DNA from: Rossellomorea sp. SC111
GTDB taxonomy: Bacteria; Bacillota; Bacilli; Bacillales; Bacillaceae_B
Length of the DNA stretch: 64,000 bases
Direction of reading: 5' to 3'
Assembly: GCF_024733565.1 (NCBI RefSeq)
Contig: NZ_JANIOC010000006.1
Coordinates: 1-64,000 of the forward strand
A model generated the notes under the pieces. The model saw only the letters and a list, made by a program, of their open reading frames with translations. It was not told the origin of the DNA and did no database searches. Shown here piece by piece: positions 8,472 to 16,405 of the stretch (positions are counted from its first letter, which is position 1; every line of letters begins with the position of its first letter). Position numbers and translations under genes: made by a program.

Positions 8472-9014
8472 TTGAAATGGTCAATAATCCAATTACAAAA
8501 ATTTAGAGACAAGGGACTTTCCATAGACGAAACGATTAATTTGGACGACCTGAAAGAAGTCGATCCCCAAATTATAGAAGTCTCGCCTATTCGGGTGTCT
8601 GGAAAGGCAGATATTGGTTCAAACCGTGTCACTTTCCATCTTCATATAGAAGGGAAGTTAGTCCTGCCTTGCTCAAGAACCCTTGTGGATGTCGATTTAC
8701 CAGTTGACATCAATACGATTGAGACGTATCTTCTTAATGAAGCTGATTATGATCAGTATGAGGAAGAGGAAGTACATCGTATACAAGGTGATGTTATTGA
8801 TTTAAAACCGGCTATTAGAGAATTGCTGTTACTTGAGATTCCGATGCAAGTAATCAGTGATGAAGCGAGAGAACAAGATGAGATGCCTTCCGGTAAGAAC
8901 TGGGAAGTGATGACCGAAGAACAGGCTCGTGAAGTCGAACAAGAGGAAGAAAAGAAAGTAGATCCTCGACTCGCTGACTTAGCAAAACTTCTTGATCAAA
9001 ACAAGAACTCTTAA
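8472..9014 (+). CDS. ylbN: YceD/DUF177 family protein YlbN
   Basis: YceD-family proteins sit upstream of rpmF in many bacteria and are implicated in 23S rRNA accumulation or processing; the biochemical activity is not defined. The 180-residue protein has a conserved strand region around GKLVLPCSRTLVDVDLPVD and a very acidic C-terminus. I take the TTG at 8472 as start: GAGGTG (8460-8465) is 6 nt upstream and the encoded LKWSIIQLQKF matches the family N-terminus. An in-frame GTG at 8463 overlaps that RBS. It is co-transcribed with rpmF from the consensus promoter at 8416. Confidence 0.9.
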   Translation: MKWSIIQLQKFRDKGLSIDETINLDDLKEVDPQIIEVSPIRVSGKADIGSNRVTFHLHIEGKLVLPCSRTLVDVDLPVDINTIETYLLNEADYDQYEEEEVHRIQGDVIDLKPAIRELLLLEIPMQVISDEAREQDEMPSGKNWEVMTEEQAREVEQEEEKKVDPRLADLAKLLDQNKNS

Positions 9015-9078
9015 AAGCGAAGTACCAGCTCGACTGGCTTCATAATGAGTATGAATCTCTTTTAAGGAGGTGGGAAGA

Positions 9079-9252
9079 ATGGCAGTACCTTTTAGAAGAA
9101 CTTCTAAAACAGCAAAAAGACAACGTCGTACACACATCAAACTAAGTGTACCTGGTATGGTAGCATGCCCAAACTGTGGTGAAATGAAATTGGCACACCG
9201 TGTTTGTAAAGAGTGCGGAACGTATAAAGGAAAAGAAGTTGTAAACAAATAA
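9079..9252 (+). CDS. rpmF: 50S ribosomal protein L32
   Basis: L32 is a small zinc-ribbon protein of the large ribosomal subunit. The 57 residues begin [19 protein letters not shown] and contain two CxxC pairs, CPNCG and CKECG, so this is the zinc-binding (C+) form. AAGGAGGTGGG precedes the ATG at 9079; an in-frame GTG at 9070 lies inside the RBS and is rejected. It follows ylbN by 64 bp and ends at a strong terminator. Confidence 0.97.
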   Translation: MAVPFRRTSKTAKRQRRTHIKLSVPGMVACPNCGEMKLAHRVCKECGTYKGKEVVNK

Positions 9253-9265
9253 TCGTTTACACCTC

Positions 9266-9306
9266 AAAAAAGCGTGAAGAGACCATGGCTCTTCACGCTT
9301 TTTTTG
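9266..9306 (+). terminator. Terminator after rpmF
   Basis: AGCGTGAAGAG (9271-9281) and CTCTTCACGCT (9289-9299) form a perfect 11-bp stem preceded by A's and followed by seven T's. Confidence 0.92.
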
Positions 9307-9384
9307 TCGTATAAATAGAAAAAGTCTGTTCATCCCCTCTTGAAACCCATACACTATAAGTAAAATAGAAGGGGGCTTTAAAGA

Positions 9385-10143
9385 ATGGGAGAATATGTAA
9401 TACATATGAACAATGAAGGGATATTAGAGTTTATCATCGACCGGCCACATAAACGAAATGCAGTGAGCTATGAAATCATGAATGGGCTTAGGGAGGCAAT
9501 GGATGAGAGCGTTCAAAACGATCAAGTGAAAGCGCTCCTTATAACAGGGAGTGGAGATCGGGCATTTTGTTCCGGAGGAGACTTGTCGCAGTTCCACAAT
9601 CTGAAAACACAAAGTCAAAGCTACGAAATGCTTAGTAAGATGGGTAGCCTTCTTACGAGACTCGCCTTTCTGCCGAAACCTACCATTGCCTTCATCAATG
9701 GGACAGCAATTGGCGGGGGATGTGAGATCGCCACTGCATGTGATTTCAGGGTTTCAAGAAGAACCGCTAAAATGGGGTTCGTTCAAGGGAATCTTGCCAT
9801 CACGACTGGATGGGGAGGAGGGACTTTGCTCCTTGAAAGACTGCCTGTTTCCAAAGCCCTTTCTCTTTTAATGACGGCGCGTTTGGAACAGGCAGAAGCC
9901 CTTTTTCAAATGGGGTTCGTAGATGAAGTGGTGGATGAAACGATACCTGTTCATGAAGTGCCATTTATTAAAATGATTTCATCTAAATCTGCAGAGGTAT
10001 TGAAGGCATATAAGCGACAACTTCTAAACCAGTGGAATACAAAGAGGATAGAAGAGAATATCGTGGAGGAAATCAAACAATGTTCCGAACTTTGGGCACA
10101 AGATGAGCACCACATGGCAGTAGAACAATTTTTATCTAAATAG
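9385..10143 (+). CDS. Enoyl-CoA hydratase/isomerase family protein
   Basis: A 252-residue crotonase-fold protein. The oxyanion-hole segment DRAFCSGGDLSQF (about residues 58-70) and the GTAIGGGCEIATACDF block (about 108-124) are clear. The second-block glutamate of hydratases is less obvious (WGGGTLLLERL), so it may be an isomerase, hydrolase or decarboxylase of the superfamily rather than a classical hydratase. It sits between rpmF and the gerR homologue, where B. subtilis has no such gene, and 1.5 kb before an acyl-CoA carboxylase. A role in acyl-CoA or branched-chain catabolism is inference. AGAAGGGGG lies upstream of the ATG. Confidence 0.88.
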   Translation: MGEYVIHMNNEGILEFIIDRPHKRNAVSYEIMNGLREAMDESVQNDQVKALLITGSGDRAFCSGGDLSQFHNLKTQSQSYEMLSKMGSLLTRLAFLPKPTIAFINGTAIGGGCEIATACDFRVSRRTAKMGFVQGNLAITTGWGGGTLLLERLPVSKALSLLMTARLEQAEALFQMGFVDEVVDETIPVHEVPFIKMISSKSAEVLKAYKRQLLNQWNTKRIEENIVEEIKQCSELWAQDEHHMAVEQFLSK

Positions 10144-10153
10144 GCAGATCACC

Positions 10154-10186
10154 AAAAGGAGCAGGCGAAAACCGGTTCCTTTTTTG
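10154..10186 (+). terminator. Probable terminator after the enoyl-CoA hydratase gene
   Basis: AAAAGGAGCAGG and CCGGTTCCTTTTTT form an imperfect A/U-flanked hairpin ending in six T's. Confidence 0.6.
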
Positions 10187-10270
10187 TATATTAAAAAATA
10201 GTGAGGCTGATTCTATCTTCTCTAGTAAGAGCATATGTATGGAGAAACTGACGAAATAGGGGGGATGGAA

Positions 10271-10882
10271 ATGTCTTCAAATAGACAGGATGCCTGGAGC
10301 CAGGATGAAGATGTATTGTTAGCGGAAGTGGTGCTGCGCCATATACGCGAAGGTGGTACTCAGCTGCAGGCGTTTGAAGAAGTAGGAAAAAAACTATCAA
10401 GGACATCCGCGGCATGCGGCTTTCGTTGGAATTCATTTGTTCGTAAACAATATAAATCCGGAATCGAACTGGCAAAGAAACAGAGAAAGCAATCTAAGAA
10501 ACATTCTCCGCTAAAGAAGGCGTATGAAGAAAAGCAGGAAATCCCGACGGTTGAAAGTACGTCGGAATCTCCGGAAGCATTTTCAATGGGGAGTATGATA
10601 CAGTACCTTCAAAAAGCAGAGGAAGCTGTCCGTATCGAGGAAAAGGTACGAAATGAAAACAATCAGCTTCATAAACAAATCTCACAACTGCAGGAAAAGC
10701 TTAAAGAAACAGAAGAAGAGTTGAAAGAGTATCAAGAAAAATTCAATCTTCTTGAAGAAGATCATAAATCTTTATTGGCCATTTTTGAAAAAGCGAGAAA
10801 AATGGCCCTGCTCCAAGGAAATGAGGACAAAGTGAAATTTCAAATGGATAAGAACGGAAATTTACAAAGATTGAATAAATGA
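10271..10882 (+). CDS. gerR: RsfA/GerR-family sporulation transcription regulator (YlbO)
   Basis: GerR (YlbO) is a SigE-dependent mother-cell regulator in B. subtilis, related to the prespore factor RsfA. The N-terminal Myb/SANT-like DNA-binding domain (about residues 6-60) has the spaced tryptophans DAWSQDED and [14 protein letters not shown] basic linker follows, and residues ~115-180 form a strongly predicted coiled coil rich in E/K/L heptads. The position after rpmF matches ylbO. I choose the ATG at 10271, six nt after AGGGGGG; the ATG at 10265 is too close to it. The regulatory targets in this organism cannot be read from the sequence. Confidence 0.87.
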   Translation: MSSNRQDAWSQDEDVLLAEVVLRHIREGGTQLQAFEEVGKKLSRTSAACGFRWNSFVRKQYKSGIELAKKQRKQSKKHSPLKKAYEEKQEIPTVESTSESPEAFSMGSMIQYLQKAEEAVRIEEKVRNENNQLHKQISQLQEKLKETEEELKEYQEKFNLLEEDHKSLLAIFEKARKMALLQGNEDKVKFQMDKNGNLQRLNK

Positions 10883-10886
10883 AAAG

Positions 10887-10926
10887 AAAAAGGCTGACTC
10901 AAGTATACTTGAGCAAGCCTTTTTTT
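10887..10926 (+). terminator. Terminator after gerR-like gene
   Basis: AGGCTgACTCAAG and CTTGAGcaAGCCT pair around TATA, followed by seven T's. It also lies just before the stop of the convergent acetyltransferase gene and may serve both. Confidence 0.85.
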
Positions 10927-10931
10927 GTGTA

Positions 10932-11408
10932 TTAACTGATTTTTTGTTCTTTGACCCCTTCAGGGAACCATACGTATGGATTTTCACCTAAATCTCTTTC
11001 TACTTCGTATGTTACGGCTTCAAACCCCATTTTCTCCCAGAAACCTTGAGATTTGATACGGGAGTTTGTTTTGATCGGCAATCCGAAGTTCTTGGCGAAT
11101 TCCACTAATTCTTTTCCGTAGCTTTTATTCTGATACTTTGGCAATACTTCAAGCTTCCAAAGCTCCAGGTAATTCTGGGGAGGATCGAAGTATTGATCAA
11201 AACGGGCATTGCGTTGGTAAAGACTCATTCTGGCAACCAGGGTATCCCCGAAATAAATTCCGTAAAATGGAGATTCACTATCGTTTTCAATAATATTCGC
11301 CTGCAGTTCCTCAAGCATGGATAATTCCTGTACACCATATTCTTTAAATTTCTTAAACTCCTCTAGAGTTTTATAGTTTACTTTTAATTTTTCCACTTTC
11401 ACTGCCAT
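10932..11408 (-). CDS. ylbP: GNAT family N-acetyltransferase YlbP
   Basis: A predicted acetyl-CoA-dependent N-acetyltransferase; the acceptor is unknown. The 158 residues show the GNAT core: LWKLEVLPKYQNKSYGKELVEFA carries the V-x-P-x-x-Q-x-x-x-x-G-K acetyl-CoA pyrophosphate-binding pattern, followed by a terminal FWEKMGF motif. Start is the ATG at 11408 with TAGGAGGTC upstream; a longer in-frame extension upstream is AT-rich and not family-like. It is transcribed divergently from the acyl-CoA carboxylase operon, and synteny matches B. subtilis ylbP. Confidence 0.9.
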   Translation of the reverse strand: MAVKVEKLKVNYKTLEEFKKFKEYGVQELSMLEELQANIIENDSESPFYGIYFGDTLVARMSLYQRNARFDQYFDPPQNYLELWKLEVLPKYQNKSYGKELVEFAKNFGLPIKTNSRIKSQGFWEKMGFEAVTYEVERDLGENPYVWFPEGVKEQKIS

Positions 11409-11547
11409 AATATGACCTCCTAAAATGCTGAAACATGATTCTTTGGAAACATGAAGAATGTTGTTTCCGTTTGCAATTCGTTTATTATTAGAACAAGTAT
11501 TTATTATTATTATATAACAAAATAACAAAAAATTCTGCACTTAATTA

Positions 11548-11561
11548 AGAAAACGTTTACA
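11548..11561 (+). promoter_or_regulatory. Candidate CcpA catabolite-response element (cre)
   Basis: AGAAAACGTTTACA matches the cre consensus TGWNANCGNTNWCA at nine of the ten fixed or W positions. It overlaps a possible -10 (TACAAT, 11558-11563) upstream of the biotin carboxylase gene. A bound CcpA would therefore repress the carboxylase operon in the presence of preferred sugars. Binding is inference. Confidence 0.5.
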
Positions 11562-11640
11562 ATAGAGAAGAAGGATTTCGACGATTTTTGTAGAATTCGT
11601 ATTATGAACAGGTGTGTTCTATGAAGAAAGGGGAGAGATT

Positions 11641-12996
11641 GTGCAGAAGATATTAATTGCAAACAGGGGAGAAATCGCTTCAAGGATCATCAAAACATGT
11701 AAACAATTAAACATTCAAACAGTCGCGGTTTATTCAGATGCAGATCAGGATATGCCCTTTGTGAAAGAAGCGGATGCTGCATTCCGCATAGGTGAATCAC
11801 AAGTGAACCGTTCATACTTAGTAGTGGACAATATACTGGATGTTGCAAAGAAAGAGAAAGTGGATGGAATCCACCCTGGGTACGGCCTGCTATCGGAAAA
11901 TGCTGACTTCGCGAAAAGGGTGACGGAAGAGGGCTTTACTTTTATTGGTCCTGCCCATGACATCATTGAAAAAATGGGAGATAAGGTAGAGGCGAGAAGA
12001 GTAATGCAGGAAGCGTCTGTCCCTGTGGTACCAGGGAGCGACGGAGGAGTCGGTACCATCGAGGATGCTAAAAGGGTTGCGCAGGAAATCGGCTATCCCG
12101 TTATGCTGAAGGCAAGTGGCGGAGGTGGGGGCATCGGCATGATCCGCTGTGAAAATGAGCAAGCGCTCGTTCAAAGCTTCGATTCTACTAAAAACCGTGC
12201 AAAAGCTTATTTCGGGAAAGAGGAAGTCTTTCTTGAGAAATGTATAGAGAATGCAAGACATGTAGAAGTACAAATCTTCGGTGATCATCATGGGAATCTC
12301 GTTCATCTATTCGAACGAAATTGTTCCGTACAACGAAGAAACCAGAAAGTGATAGAAGAATCTCCTTCTCCTGCCCTCTCTCAAGGAACGAAGGAGAAGA
12401 TGTTCACAGCTGCCATACAGGCTGGAAGGGCAGTGAATTATACGAATGCAGGAACGGTAGAATTTATCGTTGATGAAGAAGAGAATTTTTACTTCCTTGA
12501 AATGAATACCCGCCTTCAGGTAGAGCATCCGGTCACTGAAACGGTCACAGGGCTCGATCTTGTGAAATGGCAGCTGATTGTCGCGGGCGGAGAGCCTCTG
12601 CCTCTTTGCAGGCAGGAGGAAATCCAGAATACCGGTCATGCGATTGAGTTCAGGGTATATGCCGAAGATCCAAAGACGTTTTACCCTTCTCCAGGAAAGC
12701 TGACAGAATTGGAATGGGGCGAAGGTGAAGGTGAAGGTGTCCGTATTGACAGCGGATATGAAAAGGGGAATAATGTGACTCCATTCTATGATCCGATGAT
12801 CTCTAAATGTATCATCAAGGGAAATGACCGCCAGGATGCGCTGAATAAAGCAAAGGTTTTCTTTGCAGGGGTAACGATTGAAGGGGTCAAAACGAATGTC
12901 AGTCTTTTCAGGGATATCATTGAAGACAGCGGCTTTATAGAAGGATCATATACGACTAAATGGCTTCAGGACTTTTTGACAGCCAACCGCACGTAA
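11641..12996 (+). CDS. Acyl-CoA carboxylase biotin carboxylase subunit (accC-like)
   Basis: This subunit carboxylates the biotin of the neighbouring carrier protein using ATP and bicarbonate. The 451 residues contain the N-terminal KILIANRGEIASRII signature, the ATP-grasp glycine loop MLKASGGGGGIGM, the catalytic block FLEMNTRLQVEHPVTE and a C-terminal biotin-carboxylase domain. Start is the GTG at 11641 after AAGGGGAGAG, which gives the family N-terminus. Because the next genes are a 71-residue carrier and a fused carboxyltransferase, this belongs to a catabolic propionyl/methylcrotonyl-type enzyme (as B. subtilis yngH), not to fatty-acid-synthesis acetyl-CoA carboxylase. The exact substrate is open. 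Confidence 0.93.
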   Translation: MQKILIANRGEIASRIIKTCKQLNIQTVAVYSDADQDMPFVKEADAAFRIGESQVNRSYLVVDNILDVAKKEKVDGIHPGYGLLSENADFAKRVTEEGFTFIGPAHDIIEKMGDKVEARRVMQEASVPVVPGSDGGVGTIEDAKRVAQEIGYPVMLKASGGGGGIGMIRCENEQALVQSFDSTKNRAKAYFGKEEVFLEKCIENARHVEVQIFGDHHGNLVHLFERNCSVQRRNQKVIEESPSPALSQGTKEKMFTAAIQAGRAVNYTNAGTVEFIVDEEENFYFLEMNTRLQVEHPVTETVTGLDLVKWQLIVAGGEPLPLCRQEEIQNTGHAIEFRVYAEDPKTFYPSPGKLTELEWGEGEGEGVRIDSGYEKGNNVTPFYDPMISKCIIKGNDRQDALNKAKVFFAGVTIEGVKTNVSLFRDIIEDSGFIEGSYTTKWLQDFLTANRT

Positions 12997-13041
12997 TGAG
13001 CACTAAATCAAACATAAGAAGATAAACTGGAGGAATCAATC

Positions 13042-13257
13042 ATGAAGGAAATCACATCAACAATGGCAGGGACGGTATTAAATGTATTGGTGGAACAAGG
13101 TGGAGAGGTGTCTACCGGGGATACAGTTCTAATGCTTGAATCTATGAAAATGGAAATTCCCGTTGAAGCTGAAGCGGGAGGGAAAGTGACAGAGATTAAA
13201 GTAAGTGTAGGGGACTTCGTGAATGAAGGGGATGTACTACTTACAATCGAAGGATGA
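13042..13257 (+). CDS. Biotin carboxyl carrier protein, short form
   Basis: A 71-residue stand-alone biotinyl domain that shuttles carboxybiotin between the biotin carboxylase and carboxyltransferase. The biotin-accepting lysine is Lys36 in [11 protein letters not shown], with the symmetric glycine-rich half ([11 protein letters not shown]) following. It has no N-terminal extension of the AccB type, consistent with the YngHB class. TGGAGG precedes the ATG; it lies 46 bp after the biotin carboxylase gene. Confidence 0.93.
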   Translation: MKEITSTMAGTVLNVLVEQGGEVSTGDTVLMLESMKMEIPVEAEAGGKVTEIKVSVGDFVNEGDVLLTIEG

Positions 13258-13274
13258 TCCTGGTAAAACAATGA

Positions 13275-13306
13275 GCCAGAAATCAATGGCGATTTCTGGC
13301 TTGTCT
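13275..13306 (+). terminator. Hairpin between carrier and carboxyltransferase genes
   Basis: GCCAGAAATC (13275-13284) and GATTTCTGGC (13291-13300) form a perfect 10-bp stem with a 6-nt loop, but only TTGTCT follows. It could be a partial terminator, or an RNA-processing or stability element that sets different amounts of the subunits. Confidence 0.5.
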
Positions 13307-13351
13307 GTGAGCCGTACTTGGATATTTACATAAAACGACGGAGGGGATAGT

Positions 13352-14893
13352 ATGTCGACATCTAAAACGATCATCAATACTCTTGAAGAAACGAGAGAAA
13401 GAATTGCATCCGGTGGACAGCCAAAATATCATGAGAAATTGAAAGAACAGAAAAAGATGTTTGTCCGGGATCGTCTTCAACAATTATTTGATAATGGGGA
13501 TTATCAGGAAGATGGGATGTTTGCCAACAACAAGGCTGAAGATTTACCGGCTGATGGAGTTGTGACGGCGACCGGAAAAGTAGGAGGGCAGACTGTGTGC
13601 GTCATGGCCAATGATTCCACGGTCAAAGCCGGTTCCTGGGGTGCGAGGACGGTAGAGAAAATCATCCGGATCCAAGAAACGGCACTCAATTTAAAAGTGC
13701 CTATCTTCTATTTAGTGGACTCTGCAGGTGCACGCATCACCGATCAGTTAGATATGTTCCCGAATCGGCGGGGGGCAGGCAAAATATTTCATAACCAAGT
13801 AAAGATGTCCGGGATGGTTCCACAAATTTGCGTCCTTTTTGGACCATCGGCAGCTGGAGGAGCATATATTCCTGCCTTCTGTGACATCGTCATCATGGTA
13901 GATGGAAATGCGTCCATGTATCTTGGGTCGCCTCGAATGGCGGAAAAAGTCATCGGGGAGAAAGTGACCCTTGAAGAAATGGGTGGTGCAAGAATGCATT
14001 GTACGGTCAGTGGATGTGGTGACCTGCTTGCGGCATCCGAAGAGGAAGCGATTGAAGAAGCGAAGAGGTATTTAAGTTACTTCCCGGCAAATTATCAGCA
14101 CAAGCCAAAGGTGTTGGATGGACTTGCACCTAAACATGATAAACTGCTGGAAGACATCATCCCTGAACATCAAAATGCTCCTTTCAATATGTATGATTGC
14201 ATCGATACGTTGATTGATGAAGGAAGCTTCTTTGAAATGAAAAAGCTGTTCGCTCCTGAATTGATCACTGGGTTCGGCCGACTTGACGGGAAGGTAGTGG
14301 GCATCATTGCCAATCAACCGAAAGTGAAGGGTGGAGTCCTTTTCCATGATTCTGCAGATAAAGGGGCTAAATTCATTCAATTATGTGATGCTTTCCATAT
14401 TCCTTTGTTATTCCTGGCTGATGTACCAGGATTCATGATCGGGACGAAAGTGGAAAGAGCGGGGATTATCCGTCACGGTGCAAAATTGATAGCTGCCATG
14501 AGTTCGGCAACGGTAACGAAAATTTCCGTAATCGTAAGGAAAGCTTATGGAGCAGGTTTATATGCCATGGCTGGTCCTGCATTCGACCCGGATGTATGTA
14601 TTGCTCTTCCTACGGCGCAAATCGCCGTAATGGGTCCGGAGGCTGCGGTGAATGCCGTCTATTCCAACAAGATCCAAGCTATCGAAGATCCGAAAGAAAG
14701 AATTCAGTATGTCCAGGAAAAACAGAAGGAATATAAAGAACATATCGATATTTATAAATTGGCGTCTGAATTAATTGTGGATGAAATCACCGCCCCGAAC
14801 GAATTACGTACCGTATTGATCCAACGCTATAAGCTTTATGAAACAAAGGATGTCAAGTTCAGTGACAGAAAACATCCAGTATATCCTGTATAA
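13352..14893 (+). CDS. Acyl-CoA carboxylase carboxyltransferase (propionyl-CoA or methylcrotonyl-CoA type)
   Basis: A 513-residue biotin-dependent carboxyltransferase with fused beta/alpha crotonase halves, which moves CO2 from biotin to an acyl-CoA. Visible segments include the N-terminal acyl-CoA site IFYLVDSAGARITDQ, the GPSAAGGAYIPAF oxyanion loop and the C-terminal KAYGAGLYAMAGPAFDP. It is most similar in plan to B. subtilis YngE. With the enoyl-CoA hydratase family gene nearby, leucine/isoleucine or odd-chain acyl-CoA breakdown is a reasonable inference; HMG-CoA lyase and acyl-CoA dehydrogenase genes are not in this window. CGGAGGGGA is upstream of the ATG. Confidence 0.92.
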   Translation: MSTSKTIINTLEETRERIASGGQPKYHEKLKEQKKMFVRDRLQQLFDNGDYQEDGMFANNKAEDLPADGVVTATGKVGGQTVCVMANDSTVKAGSWGARTVEKIIRIQETALNLKVPIFYLVDSAGARITDQLDMFPNRRGAGKIFHNQVKMSGMVPQICVLFGPSAAGGAYIPAFCDIVIMVDGNASMYLGSPRMAEKVIGEKVTLEEMGGARMHCTVSGCGDLLAASEEEAIEEAKRYLSYFPANYQHKPKVLDGLAPKHDKLLEDIIPEHQNAPFNMYDCIDTLIDEGSFFEMKKLFAPELITGFGRLDGKVVGIIANQPKVKGGVLFHDSADKGAKFIQLCDAFHIPLLFLADVPGFMIGTKVERAGIIRHGAKLIAAMSSATVTKISVIVRKAYGAGLYAMAGPAFDPDVCIALPTAQIAVMGPEAAVNAVYSNKIQAIEDPKERIQYVQEKQKEYKEHIDIYKLASELIVDEITAPNELRTVLIQRYKLYETKDVKFSDRKHPVYPV

Positions 14894-14907
14894 TGATATA
14901 TTAAAGC

Positions 14908-14940
14908 AGGGCTCGTTCCTTTGGGACGGGCCCTTTCTTT
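14908..14940 (+). terminator. Terminator of the acyl-CoA carboxylase operon
   Basis: AGGGCTCGTTCC and GGGACGGGCCCT pair (with G-U wobbles) around a short loop, followed by TTCTTTC. Confidence 0.8.
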
Positions 14941-15033
14941 CAAATAGCAATTGATTCTTTCTACCTATAACCGTTTTCTCACTGATGAAATTTTGGTAAA
15001 ATGTTCATAAACGATGAAAAAGAAGGAGTTTGT

Positions 15034-15930
15034 ATGAAAATTGGAGTCATTGGAGGCGGAGCGATAGGCCTTTTATTTGCTGGTTATTTAGGCCGGTTAT
15101 TTGATGTGACCCTTATCGTGAGGAGAGAGTCCCAAGTCCGATCACTGGTGGAAAATGGAGTTACCATACATAAAAATGGGTCGGCAATCACAACCAGGGT
15201 CGGAGCAGCCCAAGAATTTGAAGTTCAGAAGGAATTAGACCTTGTAATTGTGGCAGTGAAGGAATATGATCTCCCGTTTCTTAGAAATAAACTCGTCGAA
15301 CTAGGTTCTCATCTCCCCCTGATGTTTGTTCAAAACGGGGTGGGTCATGTTGAATGGGTGAAAGCATTACCTCATCATCACCTGATCGCGGGGTCAGTGG
15401 AGCATGGAGCAATGAAGGATAATGATGTCACCGTCCATCATTTAGGGGAAGCCGGGACGAATATTGCGTTAATTAGAGGAAATGGGCGTGTTATAGAAGA
15501 ATTAGTATCAAAGAGTTCTGCTTCCTTCCCGTTTTCAATCCAGCAAGACTTCGAGGAAATGTTGCTGACTAAATTATTCGTCAATGTATTAATCAACCCC
15601 CTGACAGCTCTAACGGGTGTGACGAATGGTAAGCTTGTTGACAACCCATTTTTCCATGGACTGCAGAAGGATCTATTCAATGAGATGCTACTCTTATTTC
15701 CGCAAATGGAAGGGAATATCTCCTTCGAAAAAGTAGTCGATATCTGCCGGAATACATATCTAAACAGATCTTCCATGTTAAAAGACATAGAATCACAAAG
15801 AAGGACGGAAATTGAATCGATCATTGGAGTCCTTCTGGAAAAAGCGCAAAAAGAACACCATTTTGTACCCATCATGAATCTACTTTACCAATTAGTTAAA
15901 GGAATAGAAAGAGAAGGTCTGGGGGGATAA
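15034..15930 (+). CDS. panE: 2-dehydropantoate 2-reductase
   Basis: PanE reduces ketopantoate to pantoate with NADPH in pantothenate/CoA synthesis. The 298-residue protein begins MKIGVIGGGAIGLLFAGYLG, the Rossmann dinucleotide loop, and has the family C-terminal helical domain (TKLFVNVLINPLTALTGV, with the catalytic-lysine region). Start at 15034 follows AAGGAG by 5 nt; upstream codons are rejected. Position matches B. subtilis ylbQ. The paralogous ketopantoate reductase ApbA-type naming is possible. It is one base from the next gene. Confidence 0.9.
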   Translation: MKIGVIGGGAIGLLFAGYLGRLFDVTLIVRRESQVRSLVENGVTIHKNGSAITTRVGAAQEFEVQKELDLVIVAVKEYDLPFLRNKLVELGSHLPLMFVQNGVGHVEWVKALPHHHLIAGSVEHGAMKDNDVTVHHLGEAGTNIALIRGNGRVIEELVSKSSASFPFSIQQDFEEMLLTKLFVNVLINPLTALTGVTNGKLVDNPFFHGLQKDLFNEMLLLFPQMEGNISFEKVVDICRNTYLNRSSMLKDIESQRRTEIESIIGVLLEKAQKEHHFVPIMNLLYQLVKGIEREGLGG

Positions 15931-15931
15931 A

Positions 15932-16318
15932 ATGGCTTCCATTTTTTCGACGATCATTGCCATATTCGTTATGATTCCATTTCTGGGGTATTTCATTAGT
16001 TTTATTCTTGCCAAGGAAATCTTAAAAAGTCACAGGAGAGCTGTTCATATTGCCATTGATATTACGACATTTCTCTTGATTGTATCTGTTCACTTTATTG
16101 TCCTCGCCATTTGGAAGACATCATACCTGTGGCTCATTTTTATTGTGGTCTGTTCAATCGGTGTCCTGTTTGCCATTATGTACTGGAAAGCAAAAGGTGA
16201 GATCGACTATCCAAAAGTCCTCAGGGGCTTCTGGCGGGTGAACTTCCTTTTATTTTTCACTGCCTATATCACATTAATGATCACAGGTCTCATCCTCCGA
16301 ATTCTGGAATTGTATTAA
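15932..16318 (+). CDS. DUF3397 family membrane protein
   Basis: A 128-residue hydrophobic protein with four predicted membrane helices (about residues 5-25, 40-62, 65-85 and 100-122) separated by short basic loops. I recognise it as the DUF3397 type found between panE and bshC in Bacillaceae. No function is known to me. The start codon is one base after the panE stop and the RBS GGGGGG lies within panE, so translation is probably coupled. Confidence 0.85.
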   Translation: MASIFSTIIAIFVMIPFLGYFISFILAKEILKSHRRAVHIAIDITTFLLIVSVHFIVLAIWKTSYLWLIFIVVCSIGVLFAIMYWKAKGEIDYPKVLRGFWRVNFLLFFTAYITLMITGLILRILELY

Positions 16319-16405
16319 AATTTGCAGGCAAGTTTTTTCCTTTTCATTAAGTGGAATGATATACTCTTCGTTAGGATATCAAGAGCTAGAAAAGGAGTAA
16401 TTCAT

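Noticed and set aside
11641..14893. Reading the carboxylase genes as accBC/accAD of fatty acid synthesis
   Set aside because: The carrier is a 71-residue stand-alone domain and the carboxyltransferase is a single fused chain, which is the acyl-CoA (propionyl or methylcrotonyl) carboxylase type.
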